Shown: one piece after another, positions 34,724 to 44,903 of the stretch
Position numbering within the stretch: position 1 is the stretch's first letter
Layout: each line of letters starts with the position of its first letter
Assembly (NCBI GenBank): GCA_963655255.1
Contig: CAVKEB010000003.1
Location: 81,809-145,808 of the forward strand
From: CAG-791 sp963655255
Lineage (GTDB): Bacteria > Bacillota > Clostridia > Lachnospirales > Lachnospiraceae
Direction of reading: 5' to 3'
DNA length: 64,000 nucleotides
Translations under genes and position numbers: made by a program
Notes under the pieces: model-generated
Seen by the model: the letters and a program-made list of their open reading frames with translations, nothing else
What the model was told of the DNA's origin: nothing
Databases searched by the model: none

Positions 34724-36304
34724 ATGAGAGAATGGCTGAATGACGCAATTTTTTATGAGATTTATCCGCAGAGCTTCTGCGACACCAACGCGGACGGAAT
34801 CGGAGATTTTCAGGGAATCATCCGGAAGCTCGATTACATTAAGGACCTTGGCTGCAATGCCATCTGGCTGAATCCGTGCTTCGATTCTCCGTTTGTAGAC
34901 GCGGGCTACGACATCCGGGATTACTACAAGGCAGCGCCACGCTACGGCACCAATGAGGATCTCCGCCAGCTGTTCGCAGAGGCGCATGAGAGAGGAATGC
35001 ATGTCATTCTGGATCTGGTTCCGGGCCACACCTCGGACGAGTGCAAATGGTTCCAGGAGTCCGCAAAGGCAGAGAAGAACGAATACACCGACCGCTACGT
35101 CTGGACGAACAGCGTCTGGGAGGGCTTCGAGGGTGTGGATCAGATCATGGGCTCCATCCGCGGCGGCACAGAGCGCGACGGTGCCTGCGCGGCCAACTTC
35201 TTCAACGCACAGCCCGCACTGAACTACGGCTTCGCCAATCCGGATCCGGCAAAATCCTGGCAGCAGCCGATGGATGCCGAGGGACCGATGGCAACCAGAG
35301 AGGCAATCAAGGATGTCATGCGTTTCTGGCTGGGTCTCGGGTGCGACGGTTTCCGCGTAGATATGGCGGGATCTCTTGTGAAGTCCGATCCGGACCAGAG
35401 GGGAACCATCCGCCTGTGGCAGGATTTCCGCGCCTTTCTGGATGAGGAATTCCCGGAAGCGGTGATGGTCTCCGAATGGGGACAGCCGGACCGCTCTCTT
35501 CTGGCGGGCTTCCACATGGATTTTCTGCTTCACTTCGGACCTTCTCACTATCTGGATCTCTTCCGCGAGGAGCATCCTTATTTTGCAAGAGAGGGAAAGG
35601 GCGACTGCAAGACCTTCTTTGACCTGTATCTGCACAACCGCGAACTGACGAAGGGGAAGGGCGGACTGATCTGCATTCCTTCCGGCAATCACGACATGAT
35701 CCGCATGGCAAGAACGCTGGATCCGGAAGAGATCAAGCTCGCCTTTGCGTTCCTTCTCTCCATGCCGGGCGTTCCGTTCATCTATTATGGCGACGAAATC
35801 GGTGAGAAGTATGTCGAAGGCCTGAATTCCGTAGAGGGCGGTTACGAGAGAACCGGTTCCCGCTCTCCGATGGCATGGGATAATACCCCGAACGCTGGCT
35901 TTTCTTCCGCACCGAAGGAACTCCTGTACATTGCACAAGACGCCTCGGTGAAGGAAATCAACGCGGCGGCAGAGGCCAAGGATCCGGATTCCATTCTGAA
36001 TGCGGTAAAAGAGCTGATTGCCGTGCGCAGAGCCAATCCCGCACTTATGGATGCCGGTGATTTCCGTCTCGTGGAGCTGGAGGATCACAGCTATCCTCTT
36101 GTGTATGAGAGAGAGCAGCAGGGTCAGAAGGTTCTGGTGGTTCTCAATCCTTCCGGACAGGAAGCCGTGATGCAGACCGCTCTTCCCGAGAATGCGAAGC
36201 TCCTTTATGCGCAGGGCGGCATGAAGGGCAAGAGCACCTTTGTAAAGAACGCAGAAGGCAAGTGCCTCGTACCCGCAGCAAGCGCGGCCTTTTTTGAAAT
36301 CTGA
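34724..36304 (+). CDS. GH13 alpha-glucosidase/amylase-family enzyme
   Basis: 526 residues, family GH13: region I DLVPGHTS, nucleophile D213 in GFRVDMAGS, acid/base E251 in MVSEWGQ, and stabiliser D324 in SGNHDM. A C-terminal beta domain follows. There is no signal peptide, so it is an intracellular oligosaccharide hydrolase or transglycosidase of the oligo-1,6-glucosidase/trehalose synthase type; the exact bond is not decidable. ATG 34724 has AAGGAGG five bases upstream; the longer frame is not coding-like. Single-gene unit with an operator-like palindrome upstream and a terminator downstream. Confidence 0.92.
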   Translation: MREWLNDAIFYEIYPQSFCDTNADGIGDFQGIIRKLDYIKDLGCNAIWLNPCFDSPFVDAGYDIRDYYKAAPRYGTNEDLRQLFAEAHERGMHVILDLVPGHTSDECKWFQESAKAEKNEYTDRYVWTNSVWEGFEGVDQIMGSIRGGTERDGACAANFFNAQPALNYGFANPDPAKSWQQPMDAEGPMATREAIKDVMRFWLGLGCDGFRVDMAGSLVKSDPDQRGTIRLWQDFRAFLDEEFPEAVMVSEWGQPDRSLLAGFHMDFLLHFGPSHYLDLFREEHPYFAREGKGDCKTFFDLYLHNRELTKGKGGLICIPSGNHDMIRMARTLDPEEIKLAFAFLLSMPGVPFIYYGDEIGEKYVEGLNSVEGGYERTGSRSPMAWDNTPNAGFSSAPKELLYIAQDASVKEINAAAEAKDPDSILNAVKELIAVRRANPALMDAGDFRLVELEDHSYPLVYEREQQGQKVLVVLNPSGQEAVMQTALPENAKLLYAQGGMKGKSTFVKNAEGKCLVPAASAAFFEI

Positions 36305-36408
36305 GTTCTGATCGATATCCTGTAATATCAACTCCGCGTGACCGCCGCCGATACGCATGGAACCCGCATTCCTGCAGGTATGCGATTCGTTTTGAATTCC
36401 GCGAAAGC

Positions 36409-36452
36409 CAAAAGAGAGGAAGCCTCCAAATGGAAGTTTCCTCTCTTTTTTG
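36409..36452. terminator. Bidirectional terminator between GH13 gene and monosaccharide ABC operon
   Basis: Stem AAAAGAGAGGAA with complementary TTCCTCTCTTTT and a T-run on both strands. It lies between convergent genes and can serve both. Confidence 0.8.
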
Positions 36453-36486
36453 TCTCTTATTTTAACTGTTCCTCTAACCGGTCACC

Positions 36487-37644
36487 TCATGACTTACCGG
36501 TCTTGTGGTTGGAAACAACATCGAAGACAACGGCTGCCAGAAGAACCGCTCCCTTGACGACATACTGGAACTGATCAGGAAGTCCCAGAATCGACATGCC
36601 CATGTTGATGACGCCGAGGAGAATGGCACCGACCATGATTCCCGGAACACTGCCGGATCCGCCGTATGCGGAAGCGCCGCCGATGAAGCAGGATGCGATG
36701 GCATCCATCTCGTAGGAGTTACCCATGTTGCCGTCTACCGAACCGATTCTGGCACCAACCAGAAGTCCGGAGAGACCTGCCAGTACCGACATGAGGAAGT
36801 AAGCCCAGAAATAAACCTTACGGGGATCAATACCGGAGAGCTTGGTTGCCTTCTCATTGCCGCCGACTGCATAGAAGTAACGGCCGAAAACCGTGCTGGA
36901 GGTCAGGAATGCGAACAGGAGAACCACTGCCAGGATCCACAGTACCATGACCGGGATGCCCTTATAGCCCATCAGCTTGTAAGTGTAGGCGATGATCAGT
37001 GCATCGAAGACAATCACCTTGGCGATGGTGCTTCCCATGGAAGCAACCGCGTAGCCCTTCTTTGCCTTCTTGGCGCGGCTTGTGAACATCAGAATCGTCA
37101 GAATAACGGCAACGATGATGCCGACGATCAGTGCGGAAACGCAGTGCTTGTTCTCATCCAGTCCGGGGATCTGAATGTAGGAAGTGAACAGATTGTTGAA
37201 CTGGTCATTCAGAATCGCGATGGTCTTGGAATCCAGAATCACACGGGCTATGCCTCGGAAGAGGAACATGCCGGCCAGTGTGCAGATGAACGGCGGGATG
37301 TGTACATAGCCGATCAGCCAGCCCTGCCAGATACCGATGACGCAGGAGATCGCGATGGAAACCAGAATTGCCACTGCCGGGCTTCCGCCGAGATCCATGA
37401 TCTTCGCTGCAGCCGCTGCGGACAGGCAGAGCGTGGAACCGACGGAAAGATCAACGTTGCCGCCGGTCAGAATGCAGAGCAGCATGCCGCAGGCCATTAC
37501 CAGAACGTAGGCGTTCTGCAGCAGCAGGTTGGAAATGTTCTGTGCCAGAATCAGTCTCCCGCCTGTCAGGAACGTGAAGAAGGCAAAGACCAGAACCAGG
37601 GCCAGAACCATGGTATATTTTTTAATGAATGCACTTACTTTCAT
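36487..37644 (-). CDS. mmsB: Monosaccharide ABC transporter permease (MmsB type)
   Basis: 385 residues with about ten membrane helices, CUT2 class. LLCILTGGNVDLSVGSTLCLSA is the characteristic GxxDLSVG motif. ATG 37644 (MKVSAFIKKY) is preferred since TGGAGG lies four to nine bases upstream. It is the last gene of chvE-mmsA-mmsB, 15 bp after mmsA. The substrate class is pentoses, galactose or related sugars by family. Confidence 0.93.
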   Translation of the reverse strand: MKVSAFIKKYTMVLALVLVFAFFTFLTGGRLILAQNISNLLLQNAYVLVMACGMLLCILTGGNVDLSVGSTLCLSAAAAAKIMDLGGSPAVAILVSIAISCVIGIWQGWLIGYVHIPPFICTLAGMFLFRGIARVILDSKTIAILNDQFNNLFTSYIQIPGLDENKHCVSALIVGIIVAVILTILMFTSRAKKAKKGYAVASMGSTIAKVIVFDALIIAYTYKLMGYKGIPVMVLWILAVVLLFAFLTSSTVFGRYFYAVGGNEKATKLSGIDPRKVYFWAYFLMSVLAGLSGLLVGARIGSVDGNMGNSYEMDAIASCFIGGASAYGGSGSVPGIMVGAILLGVINMGMSILGLPDQFQYVVKGAVLLAAVVFDVVSNHKTGKS

Positions 37645-37659
37645 GACTACCTCCACTGA

Positions 37660-39225
37660 TTAAACCGCTTCTTTTTTCTCTTGTGCGTGAGAGTCCGACG
37701 AGAGGATCGCGCTCATGATCTTCTCCTGCGTTGCCTCCTGTGCGGTGAACTCTCCTACGATTCTGCCCTCATTCATGACATAAATCCGGTCGCACATTCC
37801 CAGAAGCTCCGGAAGCTCGGAGGAAATCATGATCACTGCCTTCCCCTGCGCCACCATATCGTTCATGATCTGATAAATCTCGTACTTGGCTCCGACATCA
37901 ATGCCTCGCGTCGGCTCATCCAGAATCAGCACATCCGGCTCCGCGAACATCCACTTGGCCAGAAGGACCTTCTGCTGGTTTCCTCCGGAGAGGTTTCCCG
38001 CGTGCTGCTGAATGCTGGGCGTTTTCGTGTGCATGGCATCGCAGAACACCTGTGCCTGCCGGTTCTCTTCCTGCTCATTAACGATTCCGTGCTTGGAAGA
38101 GATCTTGTCCATGCGGGCCAGCGTTGTGTTGCGCGCGATGGTCTCATCCAGAATCAGTCCGTTGGTCTTGCGGTCCTCCGTCGCATAGGCAAGTCCGTGT
38201 GCGATGGCCTCCGCCTCATTCTTCAGATGAACCTCTTTCCCGCCGATGAACTCCTGACCGGAGATATGCGATCCATAGCTTCTGCCGAAAAGAGACATGG
38301 CAAGCTCGGTGCGGCCTGCACCCTGAAGGCCCGAGAATCCGACGATCTCGCCCTTGTGCACGTTGAAGCTGACGTGATCATCCATGCATTTCTCGGTATA
38401 GACCGGATGATAAACCGTCCAGTCTTTGCAGGAGAACAGCACCTCATCCGACACCTTGTGCTCGCGCTGCGGATAACGGTCGGTCAGCTCACGTCCTACC
38501 ATTCCGCGGATGATCCGGTTCTCATCAATGTTGTGATCCGGATTTGCAATCGTCTCAATACTCTGTCCGTCGCGCAGAATGGTGATGCGGTCCGCGCAGT
38601 ACGCAACCTCGTTCAGCTTGTGCGTGATGATGATGGAGGTAATGCCCTGTTTCTTGAATTCCAGCAGCATATCCAGCAGCATTTTGGTATCCTCTTCGTT
38701 CAGAGAGGAGGTCGGCTCATCCAGAACGAGGAGCTTGCAGTTCTTGGAAAGCGCCTTGGCGATTTCCACAAGTTGCTGCTTGCCGGTACCGATATCCTTG
38801 ATCAGAACGGAAGAGCTCTCCTTGAGTCCGACACGTGCCATTGCGTCCTGCGCTTCCTTATAAGTTCTGTTCCAGTCCAGGGTGCCGAACTTCGTCCGGC
38901 GCTCATTTCCCATGAACATATTCTCCGCAATCGTGAGCTCCGGAATCAGTGCGAGCTCCTGATGCACGACGGAGATTCCGATTTTCTCGGAATCCTTAAT
39001 ACTGTGAAACTGGCACGCTTTGCCGTTGTAGATGACATCTCCGGTGTACTGCCCGTAGGGGATCGTTCCGGAGAGAACCTTCATCAGCGTGGATTTTCCT
39101 GCTCCGTTCTCACCGCACAGAGCGTGGATTTCTCCCCGCTCCACCTTGAAATTCACGTTGTTCAAGGCCTTGACGCCGGGATACTCTTTCACAATATTCT
39201 TCATTTCCAGAATAATGTCCGCCAA
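37660..39225 (-). CDS. mmsA: Monosaccharide ABC transporter ATP-binding protein (MmsA type)
   Basis: 521 residues with two fused ABC domains as in MglA/XylG. The first has Walker A GENGAGKST (about 40), signature-like GTGKQQLVEIAKAL and LLVLDEPTSSL. The second has a degenerate Walker A (GLQGAGRTE), full signature LSGGNQQK and LILDEPTRGID. The second site being non-canonical is normal for this class. It powers uptake with MmsB and ChvE and lies 90 bp after chvE. Confidence 0.95.
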   Translation of the reverse strand: MADIILEMKNIVKEYPGVKALNNVNFKVERGEIHALCGENGAGKSTLMKVLSGTIPYGQYTGDVIYNGKACQFHSIKDSEKIGISVVHQELALIPELTIAENMFMGNERRTKFGTLDWNRTYKEAQDAMARVGLKESSSVLIKDIGTGKQQLVEIAKALSKNCKLLVLDEPTSSLNEEDTKMLLDMLLEFKKQGITSIIITHKLNEVAYCADRITILRDGQSIETIANPDHNIDENRIIRGMVGRELTDRYPQREHKVSDEVLFSCKDWTVYHPVYTEKCMDDHVSFNVHKGEIVGFSGLQGAGRTELAMSLFGRSYGSHISGQEFIGGKEVHLKNEAEAIAHGLAYATEDRKTNGLILDETIARNTTLARMDKISSKHGIVNEQEENRQAQVFCDAMHTKTPSIQQHAGNLSGGNQQKVLLAKWMFAEPDVLILDEPTRGIDVGAKYEIYQIMNDMVAQGKAVIMISSELPELLGMCDRIYVMNEGRIVGEFTAQEATQEKIMSAILSSDSHAQEKKEAV

Positions 39226-39315
39226 GTGAATGCCTCCTTTTCGATGGAAAAGGCGGGTGGGGCAGCTTCGCCCCGCCCGCCGAGAATGACCTGTTGTCTG
39301 CCGGATGCTTCCGCA

Positions 39316-40527
39316 TCATCCTACCGGATGAAGGTATCCGTCACTGTCCTTGGTGTAATAGCCGGGAGTAACAAGTGCTTCGTCCAGGTTATCCTTGGTT
39401 ACAACCGTGGGAACCAGAAGGTAAGAAGGAATGATACCGGTTCCGTTGTCATAAGAGGTGGTGTCGTAGGAGCAGTCAAACTCCCATCCGGACTTGTCAA
39501 TCAGCGTTGCATCCGGATTCTCACCGTTCAGCATTGCAGTAGCAAGATCCAGGGTTACAACGGCCTCGTTTGCAACGGCCTTGTAAACCGTCATGGTCTG
39601 CTTGCCGTCAACGATGTTCTTCAGGTTTGCTTCATCGCCGTCCTGACCGGTAATGAGAACCTTGTTCGTTCCTGCGTAGTCGGACTCGATTGCCTGGGTA
39701 ACGCCAAGAGCGGTGGAGTCATTGGAGCAGAGCGCTACATCCAGCTGAGAGCCGTCACTGTAATAGGAACCCAGAATGTTCTGGAATCTCTTCATTGCCG
39801 TTGCGGTATCCCACTGAGCGGTTGCAACCTGGTCAAACTCTGTCTGGCCGGACGGAATGACGAGCTTTCCTGCATCGATGTAAGGCTGCAGAACGTCAAC
39901 CGCGCCGTTGAAGAAGAAGCCTGCGTTGTTATCCGCCGGGTCACCTGCGGTGAACTCGATGTTGAACGGTCCGTCCTGATTCTCGAGATCCAGCTGATCT
40001 GCGATGAACTGGCCCTGCAGCTGACCTACGGTGTAGTTATCGAATGATACATAGTAGCTGATGGCATCGGTGTTCATGATCAGACGGTCGTAGGAAATAA
40101 CCGGAATGCCGGCATCCTTTGCCTCGTCCAAAACCTGAGAAAGAGCCTCGCCGTCGATGGCTGCTACCACGAGCAGGTCAACGTTGTCGGCGATCAGGCC
40201 TTCAATATCGTTATTCTGCTGAGCGGATTTGTTGTCGGAATATGTCAGCTCAACCTTGTAGCCCTTCTCCTCGAACTGCTTCTGCAGGTAAGATCCGTCA
40301 CGGTTCCATCTCTCAAGAGACTTCGTCGGCATCGAAATACCGATGGTCTTGCCGGTGCTGTCTGCGGGTGCTGCATCCGTGCTCTCTGTGTCTGCCGTTG
40401 CCTCCGTCGCTGCCGTTGTGGAAGCGTCCGTTGCTGCCGCATTATCGGATCCGCCGCTTGCGCAGCCAGCCAGCATGGTTGCCATCATAGAAGCTGCCAG
40501 CAATGCACTGATAACCTTTTTGTTCAT
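39316..40527 (-). CDS. chvE: Monosaccharide-binding lipoprotein (ChvE-like)
   Basis: 403 residues. The lipoprotein signal ends LAGCASGG, and a Ser/Thr/Ala-rich linker runs to about residue 55. The type I periplasmic-binding fold includes MPTKSLERWNRDGSYL and ISYDRLI, features of ChvE/MmsC proteins for multiple monosaccharides. First gene of the ABC operon proper, with a GGAGGG ribosome site. A related lipoprotein gene lies just upstream on the same strand. Confidence 0.93.
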   Translation of the reverse strand: MNKKVISALLAASMMATMLAGCASGGSDNAAATDASTTAATEATADTESTDAAPADSTGKTIGISMPTKSLERWNRDGSYLQKQFEEKGYKVELTYSDNKSAQQNNDIEGLIADNVDLLVVAAIDGEALSQVLDEAKDAGIPVISYDRLIMNTDAISYYVSFDNYTVGQLQGQFIADQLDLENQDGPFNIEFTAGDPADNNAGFFFNGAVDVLQPYIDAGKLVIPSGQTEFDQVATAQWDTATAMKRFQNILGSYYSDGSQLDVALCSNDSTALGVTQAIESDYAGTNKVLITGQDGDEANLKNIVDGKQTMTVYKAVANEAVVTLDLATAMLNGENPDATLIDKSGWEFDCSYDTTSYDNGTGIIPSYLLVPTVVTKDNLDEALVTPGYYTKDSDGYLHPVG

Positions 40528-40892
40528 AATACATACCCTCCATAAAATTTGTCGTGTGCCCTCCCGGGCGGTTCACCAACAGGTGTTCGGGAACTTCCCT
40601 TGCTCCCCTTGCTGAGTCCTAATTTATCATGCTGTTTGAATAATCAAAATATGAGATATTTGGTTTTATTGGTCATATTGAACAAGAAAAAGTCCCTGTA
40701 CCTCCGGCAGGAGCTAGCATATTTTTGCAAAAAAATTCCCGGAAAGCAGGAAAGTCCTGCTCTCCGGGATGTCTTCTGCAAATTTCTCCACAAGTTCCGT
40801 GCCGTGCGGAGCCGGTCCTGTGTCCTGCGGTTCCGCGCCTTCATCCTGATCACGCTTCCGAACGGTGCAGAAAAGCTGTTTCGGTCCTTCTC
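40528..40892 (-). promoter_or_regulatory. Leader region of the chvE-mmsAB operon
   Basis: 365 bp between the second ChvE-like gene and chvE. It holds the terminator at 40729-40769 and, closer to chvE, an AT-rich stretch (40620-40690) where the operon promoter probably lies and where YesN-type regulation would act. No unambiguous -35/-10 pair was identified. The part next to the upstream gene (40770-40892) shows nothing recognisable. Confidence 0.45.
40729..40769 (-). terminator. Terminator after the second ChvE-like gene
   Basis: Minus strand: CCCGGAGAGCAGGA / TCCTGCTTTCCGGG with CTT loop, followed by AATTTTTTT. Strong stem with a U tract. It separates this gene from the chvE-mmsAB operon. 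Confidence 0.88.
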
Positions 40893-41975
40893 TTACGAAT
40901 CCGTATCTTCTCCCTGATCATGACTCACATGAAGATACACATCTTCTTCCATATGGAAGCCCTTGGCGATGACGGTGTTGTCCATATTTTCCTTCGTGAC
41001 CTTGATGGGCCGCAGTACAATGTATGGCACCTCATAGGTTCCGTCGCTGATCGTCTTCTCCGTATCCGGCATCTTCCCCGTTGCCATCTCATAGGCACAG
41101 CGGGCCGCCTTTCCCGCGAGATCCTCAATCGGCTTGTAGACCGTCATATTCTGCGTGCCCTCCACAACGCGCTGGCATGCATCCAGGTCCGCATCCTGAC
41201 CGGTCACGACGCTCTGTCCGGCCTTCCTTCTCTCCGCAAGAGCCCGCACCACCTGCCCGGCGATGGAATCATTGCCGCACATGAACGCATCCGCATTCTG
41301 GATATCCTCCGGATGCTCCGTCAGGTAGTCAAATGCCTCTTCATCGTTCCAGTTCCTGCAGCTGACCGAATCAATCATCTGAAGGTCGCTCCGGATGGCC
41401 GCATCGAATCCGCGGTTTACGAGCGTGACATTGTAATCTCCCGGTGAACCGTTGACCTTCATATAGGTACCGCCGTCCGGAAGCGCTTCGTTGATGGTCT
41501 CCGCCATATAGCGTCCCACCGTCTCATTGTCAAAGGTGATGTACAGATCCGTATTCGCATCGTTCAGAATCCGGTCATAGGAAATCACCTTGATGCCCGC
41601 GCGGTGTGCGCGGTCCACTTCATCCGTCAGTGCCGTACCGTCCACCGCTACGATCACCAGAACGTCCACCTTCCGGTCAATCATATGCGAGATGATTTTC
41701 TTCTGTTCCTCCACCTCGCCGTTTGCGTTTCCCACGAGGACCTCCGCGCCCAGTTCCTTCCCCATGGATACGAAAACATCCCGATCCCTTTCCCAGCGCT
41801 CAATGACAAAGGAGTCGAATACCATTCCGATCACCGGCTTGCCGCTTCCTGTCTCTTCCTCCGCGGGGACCTCCGCAGACGTCCCCCGGCTGCCGCATCC
41901 GGCAGACATTCCGGTCAGAAAAACTGCCAGCACCAGACAGATCAGTCCCCGCCGAAGCCTTCCTGCACGCGGCAT
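40893..41975 (-). CDS. Second ChvE-like sugar-binding lipoprotein
   Basis: 360 residues. The lipoprotein signal MPRAGRLRRGLICLVLAVFL ends at GMSAGCGS. The binding fold (VFDSFVIERWERDRDVF, VISYDRILNDANTDLYITFDN) is paralogous to chvE. ATG 41975 has AAAAGGA five bases upstream. ATG 42002 is an alternative served by the dispersed repeat core (GAGG ten bases upstream) that would add nine residues. It has its own terminator, so it is a separate unit from the transporter. It is divergent from the sensor genes, and may widen ligand range or present sugar to the sensor. Confidence 0.88.
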   Translation of the reverse strand: MPRAGRLRRGLICLVLAVFLTGMSAGCGSRGTSAEVPAEEETGSGKPVIGMVFDSFVIERWERDRDVFVSMGKELGAEVLVGNANGEVEEQKKIISHMIDRKVDVLVIVAVDGTALTDEVDRAHRAGIKVISYDRILNDANTDLYITFDNETVGRYMAETINEALPDGGTYMKVNGSPGDYNVTLVNRGFDAAIRSDLQMIDSVSCRNWNDEEAFDYLTEHPEDIQNADAFMCGNDSIAGQVVRALAERRKAGQSVVTGQDADLDACQRVVEGTQNMTVYKPIEDLAGKAARCAYEMATGKMPDTEKTISDGTYEVPYIVLRPIKVTKENMDNTVIAKGFHMEEDVYLHVSHDQGEDTDS

Positions 41976-42002
41976 ATTTTCCTTTTCCCCTCTTGAATTC
42001 AT

Positions 42003-42045
42003 ATTCTTATACCTCACTGAGGCAAAATCCGCGAATGCGGTTCTG
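42003..42045 (-). repeat. Dispersed element core upstream of the second ChvE-like gene
   Basis: On the minus strand, a hairpin GCAGAACCGC/GCGGATTTTGC precedes core GCCTCAGTGAGGTATAAG. The long 15-bp-arm hairpin is absent. The GAGG lies 10 bases before ATG 42002. It sits in the divergent promoter region of the sugar-sensing locus. Confidence 0.75.
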
Positions 42046-42129
42046 CACAAGACAGTTTTTACAAGGATTTCCGCAAGGAAATCTGAGATGCACTGAACAG
42101 TTGCATTTATTTTACCTTATAATGGCCTT

Positions 42130-43215
42130 ATGAAAACAAAAGACACGAAAAATACAGGGATCCGGCCCCGCGTTCATAACTTTCTTCATTCCAGATATTT
42201 TCCGCAGCTCCTTCTGGCCTTCCTCGCTCTCATCACGGTGAGCACGCTGATTCTGTTCGAGCTGCAGGTCCGCGCGCTGCTGCCCTCGGAATCTTCCGGT
42301 CTCTCCTATCGCCGCCACTACGCGCTGGTCGGAGACCGCACCAGTTCATTTTTAAACTCCGTCTATGAATCCGCCAGTGCCCGCGCCGCCGAAAGCGGCG
42401 ATTACGTGGAATTCACCGGAAAGGAGCTGGACGTCGATTACTCCACGCTGGAGCTGATGAATATCGCCATTGCCGCCAGGACCGACGGCATTATTCTGGA
42501 CGCGGACGACAGCGCCGCAATGTCCGATGCCATCCGTGAAGCCAATGACGCCGGTATCCCTGTCATCTGCATCGGAACCGACAGCTACGGCTCCGCGAGA
42601 AAGAGCTATGTCGGCATCTCCTACTACACGCTCGGACAGGAGTACGGCAAATTCATCACCAGCCATCTGGTCACCGACAACGTCATGCAGGTGCTCGTCA
42701 TCGCCAGTCCCGAGGAGCATGTCACCGGCCAGAACCTCGTGTTCAACGGACTTCGGGACTACATCGCAAACCAGCATCGCACCAGCCGCTTCCAGATTAC
42801 CTCGCAGATTCTCGGAGACAGCGGTATGTTCTCCACCACGGAGGCCGTCACGGATCTGTTCACCAGCACCTCCCCGGAAAAGCTTCCGGACATTCTGGTC
42901 TGCCTCGACGAGACCTCTACCACCAGTGCCTGTCAGGCCATTGTAGACTCCAACCACGTTGGCGACGTACAGATCCTCGGCTATTCTCTCAACGACACCA
43001 TCATCAATGCGCTCCAGAAGGGTATCATTCCCGCCACGCTTTCCATCTCCACGCAGGAGATCGGAACGAAAGCCGTGGATGATCTGAACGAATATCTGGA
43101 TTCGGATTTTCTCTCCGAATACTCCTCCATTGACATCACCACCATCACCGCCGCCAATCTGGACTCCTATCTGGAGAGTGCGGCGGATCCGCGCGGGGAG
43201 GGCAGTCCGTCATGA
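42130..43215 (+). CDS. Membrane-anchored sugar-binding sensor protein (XylFII-like)
   Basis: 361 residues. An uncleaved N-terminal membrane helix (FPQLLLAFLALITVSTLILF, about 25-45) is followed by a type I periplasmic-binding (LacI-like) domain outside the cell (ALVGDRTSSF, IILDADDS, GIPVICIGTDS, ILGYSLND). The ORF overlaps the next gene by four bases (ATGA), so it is made with the kinase. This layout matches XylFII, which binds sugar and then controls the LytS kinase in clostridial xylose sensing. It has no transporter role of its own. Ligand unknown. Confidence 0.85.
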   Translation: MKTKDTKNTGIRPRVHNFLHSRYFPQLLLAFLALITVSTLILFELQVRALLPSESSGLSYRRHYALVGDRTSSFLNSVYESASARAAESGDYVEFTGKELDVDYSTLELMNIAIAARTDGIILDADDSAAMSDAIREANDAGIPVICIGTDSYGSARKSYVGISYYTLGQEYGKFITSHLVTDNVMQVLVIASPEEHVTGQNLVFNGLRDYIANQHRTSRFQITSQILGDSGMFSTTEAVTDLFTSTSPEKLPDILVCLDETSTTSACQAIVDSNHVGDVQILGYSLNDTIINALQKGIIPATLSISTQEIGTKAVDDLNEYLDSDFLSEYSSIDITTITAANLDSYLESAADPRGEGSPS

Positions 43216-44723
43216 AGCACCGGTTCTCTTTCTCCTCTGCCGTCCAATTCCTCCGAAGGCTCCGCTCCACGCTGAAAGGGAAGCTGATTCTCACCTTTGC
43301 GGCAACCTCAGCGATTATTTTCCTGGTCAATATTTTCCTGTTCTTCAACATCAACCATGCGCTGGACCGGATGATTGACCGCATCTTCTATACCAGTGTG
43401 CAGATCAGCTCCCTCTCCGAATCGCTGGATTCCGTGCAGGGATGCATGACCGATTACCTGTCCACCAAGAGCACGGATTCTCTCGGACAGTTCTATGAAC
43501 AGGAGACACAGTACAGTGAACTGCTGGATGACCTGGACCTCTATGACAGCAGCAGTGAAGTTCAGATTGTTTTTGCCGACATCCGGAACCTCTCCGAAAG
43601 CTATCTGTCCGCCTGTGAGGATACGCTGGCAGCCAAGCGCGGCCGGAACATCCAGCGCTACCGGGAGAATTACGACCGCTCCACGAAGATCTACGGCTAC
43701 CTGCAGTCCTACATTTATTCCCTGAACAACATGCTGCTGCGGACCAGTTCCTCCAGCTACGACCTCCTGCGGACCATGCTGCACACGCTGGAGCTCGTCT
43801 CCATGGCGGTTCTCGTGGTCATCACCATCGTGAATCTGTTCATCACGTTCACCTTCACGCAGCAGGCCACTGCGCCCATGAAGGCGCTGGTTGCCGAGGC
43901 CGGTGAAATCGGAAAGGGAAACTTCGACGTTCCCGCCCTTGAGGTTCATTCCGATGACGAACTGGGCGTGGTGAGTTCTGCCTTCAATGAAATGGTGGTC
44001 TCCATCCGCAGCTATATCACGAGACTCCGGGAATCCATGGAGGCGGCCAACCGAATGAAGGAGCGAGAGCTTCTGATGAACACGCATCTGAAGGAAGCGG
44101 AGCTCAAATACCTGCAGGCCCAGATCAATCCGCATTTTCTGTTCAATACCCTGAACGCCGGGGCGCAGCTCTCCATGATGGAGGGCGCGGAACGGACCTA
44201 CCGGTATCTCCAGAATGTGGCCTCCTTCTTCCGTTCCAAGACCAATCGCGAGAAGCAGGTCACCACGCTCGCGGACGAGATCGCTCTGGTGGACAGCTAT
44301 GTCTATATCATCAATGTTCGTTTTTCCGGCGCCATCACCTATGAGAAGCATGTGGACGATGATCTCGTGCACGTTTCCGTTCCCTCCATGATCCTGCAGC
44401 CGATCATCGAGAATGCCATCAACCACGGAGTCCGCGACATCGACTGGCCCGCGATCATCACACTGTCCGTCTACCGCACCGGAAGTTTTATCACCATTTC
44501 CATCCGGGACAACGGCCGCGGCATGAGTCAGGAGCAGATCACCGCCATTCTCTCCGGCAATGCGCCGGTCCGGCAGAAAGGTGATGAGACCAACGGGGTC
44601 GGCCTCGGGAATGTCGTCAGCCGCCTGCAGCTCTTCTATGACCAGGACGATGTTTTCGACATCACCAGTGCCGGCAAGAACAAAGGCTCCGAGGTGCTGC
44701 TCTACATCCCGATGCCCGAATAG
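43212..44723 (+). CDS. YesM/LytS-type sensor histidine kinase
   Basis: 503 residues. It has a first membrane helix (about 20-45), an extracellular helical domain (to about 195), a second membrane helix (MAVLVVITIVNLFITFTF), HAMP (about 220-275), a His_kinase domain with phospho-acceptor H308 in QINPHFLFNTLN, and HATPase_c with ENAINHGV and DNGRGM. It is coupled by a four-base overlap to the sugar-binding sensor and followed by the YesN regulator, so the three form one signalling chain. Confidence 0.93.
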   Translation: MKHRFSFSSAVQFLRRLRSTLKGKLILTFAATSAIIFLVNIFLFFNINHALDRMIDRIFYTSVQISSLSESLDSVQGCMTDYLSTKSTDSLGQFYEQETQYSELLDDLDLYDSSSEVQIVFADIRNLSESYLSACEDTLAAKRGRNIQRYRENYDRSTKIYGYLQSYIYSLNNMLLRTSSSSYDLLRTMLHTLELVSMAVLVVITIVNLFITFTFTQQATAPMKALVAEAGEIGKGNFDVPALEVHSDDELGVVSSAFNEMVVSIRSYITRLRESMEAANRMKERELLMNTHLKEAELKYLQAQINPHFLFNTLNAGAQLSMMEGAERTYRYLQNVASFFRSKTNREKQVTTLADEIALVDSYVYIINVRFSGAITYEKHVDDDLVHVSVPSMILQPIIENAINHGVRDIDWPAIITLSVYRTGSFITISIRDNGRGMSQEQITAILSGNAPVRQKGDETNGVGLGNVVSRLQLFYDQDDVFDITSAGKNKGSEVLLYIPMPE

Positions 44724-44903
44724 CCGCCAGTGAGAAAAGACACAACGGCCGTCCCAGCCTATGCAGTCGGCACCGGGCAATACAAAAACGGAAAATCATT
44801 CTGAGAACAAACAAAATCAGTTTTTGGGGTCGAAGAGGAGCAAAAGACAGTCGCGGCCCCGCTTAGAGAAAGCAGATGTTATGAGTAACAGAAAGGAACT
44901 ACT